Below are positions 56,164-64,000 of a stretch of DNA of 64,000 bases, in pieces. Numbering within the stretch: position 1 is the stretch's first letter; every line of letters begins with the position of its first letter. The stretch is from Actinernus sp. WN-2022 (Eukaryota; Cnidaria; Anthozoa; Actiniaria; Actinernidae): the NCBI GenBank assembly GCA_030867875.1, contig JAOWCC010001634.1, positions 140,202,365-140,266,364 of the forward strand, in the 5' to 3' direction. A model generated the notes under the pieces. The model was not told the origin of the DNA, ran no database searches, and saw nothing but the letters and a program-made list of their open reading frames with translations. Both the position numbers and the translations under genes were made by a program.

Positions 56164-59100
56164 ATGTTTATTGGCGTAGCGGGAATATTGGACGCCGGTC
56201 TGTTTTTGACAGAATGTGAGTAAGACAAAGGCATTGCCAACAAAGTCGCGGAAAACAGCCGCTGGGCAGGGTCGTTTGGAAACATCTGATGGTTGCTATC
56301 GGCGTGAGATCGCGGGCTCACCGAAACTCAACAGAATTCGCTGAAATTGCATACAGAGCCCAATGAAGAACAGATAAAGACTTCAGGGGAGTTTTCATTG
56401 ATTTTATTTCAGTATTTCTGGCCTAACGGATACAACCAAATACTCGTTAAAAATCTCATACAAACCCTTATAATTTAAAACACAAACAGAGCTTGGGTTT
56501 CCTGTGAAGAAATAAAGGAAGGCGAGGGGAGGTCGTCTCCATCCCTTCTCTCCCATCACTTTAATTTATTTCTTAGGGCCGGCTGGCATCTGCGGTAAAA
56601 TCCGCGAGACTTGTAAACTCTATAAGTCTCCGATCATACGGTTTCAACATCGGTACAAGATTTGTTGAAGCCGATCTGGCGTTTGAAATGGCCGGAACAG
56701 AGCTTTAGGCCCGATTCACACGTCGAACTTTTCATGCGCCGAACTTAATTAGATCAAAAGAAGCCACCCAATTATCTTTTGTTTCAATTGCGTTCGGCGC
56801 ATGAAAAGTTCGACGTTTGAATTGGGGTGAACAGGAAGGGGCGTCACGGCACAAGTAACCCATGGGCTCCTGCCGCTACAAAATATAACACTTTCAAGAC
56901 GAGAGCGGCGCAATCACTGTCACAAAAATCTCTCCAAAAAACGCGAACAGGAGGCCTAGCCGTTATAGACTATATCGCAACTCCGCCGTCACAGTGCACT
57001 CTGGGATGGATATCTCAGTTTCATTGTTAAATCCAAGATGGCCGCCGGTGTTGAGCTTGCGTGACAACTCGCGCTCTACCGCACATGCTCAGTCGGCTCA
57101 TGTGTGCTTATTGTTTATAGGATCCACCCAGCAGCTGACATGACCTGCATTGTTGTTTCCTGCCGTTATTATTTCATAAAAGCTCTAACGCGTGTCACGG
57201 TGTTGCTCTACACTCTTGAGAGATGAGCCAAGTTTTGATTCGTGTGGTGGCGTTTTGAGGTACCAGGGCCAGGGATGATCTGAAATGACACTGATCGAGC
57301 ATCTAAAATCAGGTAGGCTAAAAATAATGCATTTTGTTCGGTCGTCGTGCCAAGAAAGCTACAAAAATCGCAACGATTTTGGACACGACGAGTCAATATA
57401 AACGCGCCATTCATTGAATGGGAGTTAAAATGTACATTTCTCTGAGTTAAGTGTGGTTTTTTCACCAATATATTATGTCTTGATTTGACTTTAAGACTCG
57501 GATGTTCTGAAGCTGATTATCGTCTCGTTCGCCGTCGCCGTTCTCTGTGTCACTGGTGTGTCTTTGCTAGCATTGAGGTTTTTGAGGAGGCGAAAGTCGC
57601 AGGGGAAATGTAAAGAGTTTCAACGGCCTTTCATCAAAACAAAGAAAGCTAAAGTCACCCCTCCTGCGTCGAGAAGTGGTTCGTGGACTCCCACAGCCGT
57701 AAGTAACGCTGTAAAGTTCATTCATAGAGATAAAATTCCATCCAGTAGAACTGTATTGCCGGATCGTTATCTCAATTCGAGGAAGTTAGTCCGGTTATCG
57801 GAAAATTGGTTCTTAAAAATTAAGGTGAAATCAGCAATACAGCATCTAAGGGGGAAGCGAAGCGTGGACGGGATATAAAGATATAACTCAGCTGAGACTG
57901 AAAGAAACATATGCACTGCCTTAAAAGTTAGAAGTCGGTGATTGATCTATCTGAAGTGGGTCATCCAGTAACCCAAGACGCTATAGGATCCAAAGGGATA
58001 TACGATAGTATTTCGAAAGGTGTTGCGTGCACGAGTAACATTATATTTAGAATAGAAGTAGTGTGTTTATATTTCCGGTCTCTGAAGCCTGAATTGGCGT
58101 ATTTATAAAACACCAGGTTTACCATGAATGTAATCGCTGAGCGGTCGTCCTTTATATCCTTCTAATACATTGATTTACTATTGAGAGCGCGAGAGAAAAC
58201 CATTATTGATGCTCGTAGGCCAAGCGGTACGTGAAGTAGTATAGTATTTCAAATGACAAATACGTGTGGGTCCCATTCTACCAACAGGTGTATGCCTCGG
58301 ATAAAGGTTTATCAGAGTGTATAGAGAGTTAATTCCCATGAGACGGCGTGTTTCTCCTCGCACCCCTTCGTGATAACAAACAAAGGGAAACATTGAGAAG
58401 CATTGTGAGTTTCATCGCCTGTATAGTCACCTGTTGCTGGTAATTTAGGATTCCAGTTTCTGCTTTTTCAGTATTTAGAAACGTTTCCTATTTAAAAGGA
58501 TTAAATAATTAGTTGTTTCATGCTTACTAGCTCCCAAGGCACGTTGTGCTAACTAAACAATTATTCATTCGCTATAATTTTCAACCTAATTTGCATCTAC
58601 CGCGCGTGTCAACATATTGATATGAAGGACTTAACACAACACTATAAAAGTCTATATTCAAAGGCTTTTGTTGCTTCAACCGATAAATACATAGGACCAT
58701 AAGCTTTTGCAAACTAATCAATGCCGGTTAGGGAATACCCTCAAACCAGACAAAATCTAGTTCGAAGCCCAGACGGTGGTCACTGAATTCTGAACGCACA
58801 ACGCAATCTACTTCATTGTTTCATGCTGTTTGCTGACGACTTGTATATTACATTCATATGAGCAACGTCAACCACCTAATTGTTTTTCCTTTTTCTTTCG
58901 AGTCCTAAAGACGAGGAGAAAAAGTCGACGTTTAAACTTATTCCAGTTGGTATTTTAAGAATGTGTTGAGCAGAACATTTTTAATTGAGCTCGATCTTCA
59001 TGAACGGTTCTTCGAGCAAAGGATCCAGTTCTTAGACAATACTTCGTCAGTGAACCGAATCAAACTGAAAGTACAAGAACTGGCAGAGAACTGCAATGTC

Positions 59101-62100
59101 GAAAAAATCAGTTTCGAACTAGTTTTATGTTTAAGTACTTCCTGAATAAAAGGATTTGACGCGAGATAAATGACGCAAGTAACATATATAAGCAGGGAAA
59201 GTATATCAACATCAGTCAAATAGTGCTTGTGGCTATTTACACAGCTTACTGGCCATGCTATTAGCATACTAACGGTTGAGAAGATTCCTGCTCATGCATA
59301 AAGCTAAAGTGATCTCGGTTTATATTTCATCTCGTCATTAATGAATCTATTTAGGTTATTACGTAATTTGAATATGGTTGTCACCATGTATATAATAGAT
59401 CTAATTTTTCAAGACTAAGAATGCAATTTCATTCGTCTCTTTAATTAAATGTCACGTTGTATGTTATCTGACTTATCTCTCATACTTTCTATAGTTGTCT
59501 TTATCAGTAATTATACTAAGAGGGAAGATAAAGTAGCTGATTAAAAGTCTGATATTTTATACAACGATTTTAATACTTGCAGAAACTAAAAAAGTGGGAT
59601 TCAGTTGTTTTAATATTAGCTGATAATATTTCAATTTTCTTGAATTCACATTAAAAAATATTTGGCTGTCATTTTAAATCAAGGCACAATTTAAGTTTAA
59701 GTACAGAATATTTGTGATAAATTCAAGTAGTATACGAAGTTAGAAAAATATTGCCATTCTTCATGTACATAATTATATGTTAAAATACCATGTTTTTAAG
59801 CCAAACTCAGTCTTGGCCTTCATAAATGATTATAAATAAACTTGTGTCAACTTTATATTTTTTTGTTATATGTTAATTAATATTATTATAAGATGTAACT
59901 TTTTTTAAATATTGGTTGTGGTTCATTTATACAGGGAGGTGGATTGTATCAATAAAATTTCAGAGGTATTTTCAGCTGTTTTTACTTTCAAATTTAATGG
60001 ACATTGTTTTCACAATCTTTCAATACCCTATTTTCCTAGGATACATTGTCTCAAATGTAGAATTTTATTTAAAAAAGAGTATTCATACATTATAAGATTG
60101 AAACCCAACAGCTAGGTAGCTGGAATGAATGGCTAGCTTTCTTATTTGGAATTGTATTTTTTAAATAACCTTTGTATTGTCTTTGGGATGTTTTGTTTGG
60201 ATAGAAATGTTTTGTTCCCAAAGCTTTGTAGTACTTTAATCTTACTGCACCCGTAAAAATGAACTCATGCATTTCCAGTCTTTTTATGAACATATGTATA
60301 AATTTGCCATCGTTACTGGGACATTTATTATAAGAATTGTTCTCTTATACTCCATAATAATTAAGGGAATGGCTCTGTAAAGGTGAAACACACCCAAATA
60401 TACACAAGGCTAGCATGTTACTCATAAATACCTAATTGGATCTTTTACAAACATTGTTTGGAGTATATTAATTAACTAGAAAGAGTTGACTTATATTTAA
60501 CAATTGGTCTGCAAGTTCAACTTAGGTTTCTATCAAAGCTCCAATTCAACTACTACAGTCAGTAGAAACCAAGAGCGAGAAGTCTAATCATTTAGTATAA
60601 CCAAGCTATGGTTCTTTCCTACTTAGCTGTCTATTGATATTGAGAAAACCTGTGAAAAGTATTGAAAAATACTGTTGTTTGCACCTAGCCATGAATGCAC
60701 ATGACCAAAACATGTCATGTCAAATATTAATGTTTTGCCTGCCTACTTGTCAAGTTTTGGCACCACTCTTGGCGAGAGCATTCAACAACAGTTTGTCATT
60801 AATTTAAAAATTAATATAGATAATTTGATGTATAGGTAGGTAGGTAGGTAAAACTTTATTTATACATGCTTACCCCATCAACTAATGCTGATTTTCACAA
60901 GGGGAGTGTAGATAAGACTTACAATATTTGAAGTAAAATCACTACACTATAACTAACTATCGTGAGCCTACGTATATATTTTAATCTATATGCAATAAGC
61001 TAGTCTAGATAAGTAAAAACTAAAAATAATTAACATACATTCAAGCAATAGCAGCTTGTGATAAATCTATAAAATAAATTAAGTCACTGTTTCCTTGGTA
61101 ATGCATCTAAACAGGATAGATGTGAGCTTCAATTTTCACCTTGAAAGAAGAAAAATAATTGATTAATCTCTTAAATGACCTGGAAGTGAATTCCACAGTT
61201 TAGTTCCAGTATGTAGCAACAACTTTTTTTTAAGCTTTCTGTCGTTGGGAGAGGTAAATGCATGACTGTAACACATACATTCAAGTACTAACCATGTAAT
61301 TTTTTCTTTCTTTAGTCATTTCAGAGCTTCTGGACACCTCATGGGTTTCCATCATTCCCATCAAAGCAAAATCCATTCAGGATTACACCAAGTTCCACAA
61401 GATCCACAGACAGCTCCATTAATACTTCATTTGAAAGTAGAATATCTCCAGACAGGACAAACAGTAGCCCAACATTTCTTGGTCAAGTTATTGCCTGCAT
61501 CAATAGCTCCGACCCTAGGGGCTCTCCACCCCCACTTGTTAGGGCATCGCCAGTGAGTGTAACACCATTAAGGAGGAGTTCTCCATTCAGGAATCAGAGA
61601 AATCCATTTATTTTGGACCAAAGAATGGAGGAGCAGCATTTACTGAGCTTACCAAATTCATCAAGGTTGCCAGATAGTTGCCTGTTGGAGACTAGCTTGT
61701 CTACTCCTCAAGTTTCATTTCAGGAGAAAAAGTTGTCTCCCACAACTGTAGACAAAGCTGTTAACACCGATAATGAGCTAGAGGAAGGTAGAGGTAATAC
61801 TAATGAGCCCAAATTAAAGACAAACGTTTGTAAAGAACATAGGAAAAATAAATCTACAGGAAGACCTCCAAGAACAATGGGATTCCAGGGGCTTAAGCTT
61901 TGGTCCCATAAGTGTCAGTTGCCCTGTTGGCATGAGTTATCAGAGAGAAGACTGCCATATAGTCATGTGTTTAGCTCTGACAGCAGTTCTTCCAGTGAAA
62001 CTCAGCAAGATTCAGATGATAAATGTCCAAAGGAAGACAAATTCGATTTAGAAAATGTCTACTTTTATGAAGAAATTGATCAAAATGGAAGGGGGACATT

Positions 62101-62863
62101 AACTGATAAACACACATCTAGGAAAGCTGCACATGCCTGCGTGCAAACAGAGTGTTCTGGGAGGGTTAGTAAGAACTACAATAAAGGAAAGTGTAAAGAT
62201 TTCTTCAGTTCCTCTCACCATAACACTTCAACTTCACTACAAGATGAAGCAGCAGAGGTTTGTAGCTGTAACTTGAAAAGTCAGTCTGGAAGAAAAGGTA
62301 AACTACATCATCAATCTACCAAAAAGGCTGGGCAACTCACAAGAGGAGATTCACAAGAGAGTGACAAGGAGGAAAGACAAGAGAATCAGGCTGCACTTGT
62401 TCTCTTAAATAGGACTTCGTTTATCCCACCGAAAAACTGGTACAGTTTAGGATCACTCTGTGATGAAGATGAAATCTGTCAAACTTGTGGCAAGGGTAAT
62501 GATTTTAATCATCACCATAATCATCATGTGAACTCTGATGACAGTGAAACAAAGCTGAATCTATCAGCAATGGATGCTGTCAGCTATAATGACACTGGCT
62601 ATACTAGCACAGAGGAGGAGGATAGTGTTACGGACAGTAATTCTAAGGAATTGTCAACATATCGACTTCAGAATGGCCATGAAAACGGTAGCTATGATGG
62701 TGATTACGAGAGTGATAGTGATGAGATTTTTGGTGGTAGCATTATTGCTAGTGATGATTTGGTCTTTAAACCTCTTCCATCTATCAGTGAGCCATACATG
62801 ATTCAGACTTATGCTTCAAGGGAATGGAAGAGCGATACACCAAAGGCACAAGCAATGAGAAAG
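56164..62863 (+). CDS. OTULIN/OTULINL (FAM105)-like protein, 5' part only
   Basis: Proposed exons: 56164-56215 (ATG, donor GTGAGT), 57496-57698 (donor GTAAGT) and 61316-62863 (donor GTGTGT), 601 codons with continuous phase; the rest lies beyond 64000. Residues about 21-40 ('LIIVSFAVAVLCVTGVSLLA') are a membrane segment followed by RFLRRRK, a likely signal anchor. Then come about 540 hydrophilic residues rich in Ser, Asp and Glu, with a His cluster. The last residues 'YASREWKSDTPKAQAMRK' resemble the helix just before the OTU domain in vertebrate OTULINL (YC.REW.G.TP....MRK) and OTULIN. OTULIN removes linear ubiquitin; OTULINL is membrane-bound and catalytically dead. Which type this is cannot be told, because the catalytic region is outside. 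The third exon (516 open codons) is secure; the first exon is tentative. Confidence 0.6.
56708..56827. mobile_element. 120-bp palindromic MITE
   Basis: 'cgtcgaacttttcatgcgcc' pairs with 'ggcgcatgaaaagttcgacg' around a centre of about 50 bp, with weaker pairing outside. It is in the proposed first intron of the FAM105-like gene. Confidence 0.8.
57882..60834. other. Intron 2 of the FAM105-like gene, no element recognised
   Basis: Strongly AT-rich, especially after 59300. No inverted repeat, LINE or exon stands out. Short frames such as 58963-59145 and 59912-60115 have no splice-site support. Confidence 0.4.
60835..61290 (-). pseudogene. 3' fragment of a LINE
   Basis: On the minus strand, from about 61270 downwards, 'SHAFTSPNDRKLKKK' is followed by 'GTKLWNSLPGHLRD', the common C-terminal motif of CR1/L2-group ORF2. 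The fragment ends with AATAAAG-type sequence and a (TACC)n tail (60835-60851 as GGTA). It ends about 25 bp before the splice acceptor of the 516-codon exon. Confidence 0.7.
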
Positions 62864-62984
62864 GTGTGTATTAACATAGCTTACATGTACAATTTATCCG
62901 AATGGAATTCAGAACTAGCAAATATATCAGTATTAAACTTATTGAATTCAAATGTACCGGTATATTGTTGACCATTAAAGCAAT

Positions 62985-63222
62985 CAGCGAAATAGCAGTT
63001 ACATTATTTAATTTTTCTATTGAAACAATTATAGCTTTTAATGTATAGTAATTTAATATTGTTCTATCATAATTTTACTTTTATGCCTTATAATTGTAAT
63101 TAATTTTTTTGTAGTTGTTAGCTTCTATTATTGTATTTATTAGCTTAGGAGGACCACAAGTTTATTAGTGCTCCACTATTGAGTGTTACCCTCTTTAAAT
63201 AAAGTTTTCATTCATTCATTCA
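62985..63222 (+). mobile_element. LINE 3' tail
   Basis: The sequence ends 'ggaccacaagtttattagtg', 'ccctctttaaataaagttt' and (CATT)n at 63208-63222. This is the 3' UTR and tail of a CR1-type LINE; the same 'taaataaagtt' plus ATTC tail pattern marks the element at 42103. The left boundary is approximate. Confidence 0.6.
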
Positions 63223-64000
63223 ATATAAAGATCTGTAGCAATTTTACAAAACTTCCTTATTTCTTCACGTACATGTATAATTATAAGCAGCACCCTAACT
63301 TTGGCCTGACAAACAGGAACCGGCTTTGCAAAAACATTATTTTTTTAAGGAAAAAAACTCACTTATAGACCCTATGGATAAAGCTGGAACCTAATTTACA
63401 TATATTCAGAATTTTTACATTTAAAGAAAAATTGACACTGTAACCTGAAAGAGCAAGTACACGTTATTCATCATATATGCAATTTAATAGTTTTATCACA
63501 AATTCCTCCAAAGTTATTACCATTAAGGCTCAGGAAAAACATGAAAGCGAGGCTGGTTGGGCCTGACTATTTTCATACAAATCTCTCTTATTTCAAAAGT
63601 GTATTACTCTGTGCAAAGCAATGTAACTTATGACACTCAAATTTCACAGGATTACTTATTTTGGCATGTTCTTTTACATGACAATATTGGTTTTCACAAA
63701 TATTCATTGCTGACAGGAGTAATCTAGTTATAATCAAAATGTCCTTTATGCATAGGGTGTATGAGCCACACCCCAAACTCAGCAAGAATAATCTTTTGTT
63801 TGAGTTCATAAGTGCTCATACTTGAAGCAAAACCTCTTCAGAAGGAGAAAAGCTTGAGTTGAAAATACTCACTGATCGTGACATGCATGCTCTGTCCATT
63901 AATTACTATTGTTTATATGGCTTTGTATACAGTCACTGCAAAGAAAGTGTTTTTTGAAAACACTCTTGTATGAGCTGCACCCCCAATGTTGAGGCAATTT
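63223..64000. other. Intronic end of window, no exon seen
   Basis: This should be intron of the FAM105-like gene. It contains the inverted copy (63786-63841) of the repeat at 246-345. No further exon with an OTU motif was found before the window ends. Confidence 0.45.

Noticed and set aside
57037..57049. ATGGCCGCCG as first exon of the FAM105-like gene
   Set aside because: The phase would fit, but the donor GTGTTG is poor. The ATG at 56164 with donor GTGAGT also fits and is stronger.

Overview
The window looks like animal nuclear DNA, AT-rich, with intron-bearing genes (GT-AG introns) and a very high load of small inverted-repeat transposons, tRNA-derived SINEs and 5'-truncated LINEs. The mix of L2/CR1-type LINEs, Kolobok, PIF/Harbinger and MULE-like elements, with compact conserved genes, suggests a cnidarian, most likely an anthozoan such as a stony coral. 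That assignment is inference. No bacterial-style gene, operon, CRISPR array or complete rRNA gene is visible. Nearly all host coding sequence lies in short exons that a plain ORF scan misses. I rebuilt the exons from splice sites, reading phase and remembered protein families.

Layout. 1-2.6 kb: no gene seen. 2.6-4.6 kb: minus-strand gene of unknown function, five or six exons, open at its 3' end. 4.6-12.2 kb: promoter-like DNA, then clustered foldback elements, a composite SINE, a LINE fragment and nested TTAA-flanked palindromes. 12.25-23.60 kb: complete minus-strand BET1 gene (Golgi Qc-SNARE, 4 exons, 111 aa), whose introns hold a 5.5 kb Harbinger-type element and two 1.3 kb inverted-repeat elements. 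23.60-23.80 kb: a 197-bp interval between divergent start codons, a likely shared promoter. 23.80-37.93 kb: complete plus-strand GCAT gene (mitochondrial glycine C-acetyltransferase, 12 exons, 425 aa). 38-43.4 kb: MITEs and an L2-type LINE split by a second LINE. 43.4-51 kb: no host gene recognised; inverted-repeat elements, one carrying a tRNA-like sequence. 51.02-55.48 kb: a decayed TTAA-flanked Kolobok-type transposon with a THAP/transposase remnant and an opposing P2X7-like ORF. 56.2-62.9 kb and beyond: 5' part of a plus-strand gene resembling the OTULIN/OTULINL (FAM105) family, with a predicted N-terminal membrane anchor; its OTU domain would lie past the window.

The host genes do not form a pathway: BET1 acts in ER-Golgi vesicle fusion and GCAT in mitochondrial threonine/glycine metabolism. 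What links them is the shared promoter. The most unusual material is the transposon fauna: palindromic elements from 45 bp to 1.3 kb with 9-bp target duplications, a composite inverted SINE present twice, and Kolobok-like and Harbinger-like families whose target duplications can be read directly.
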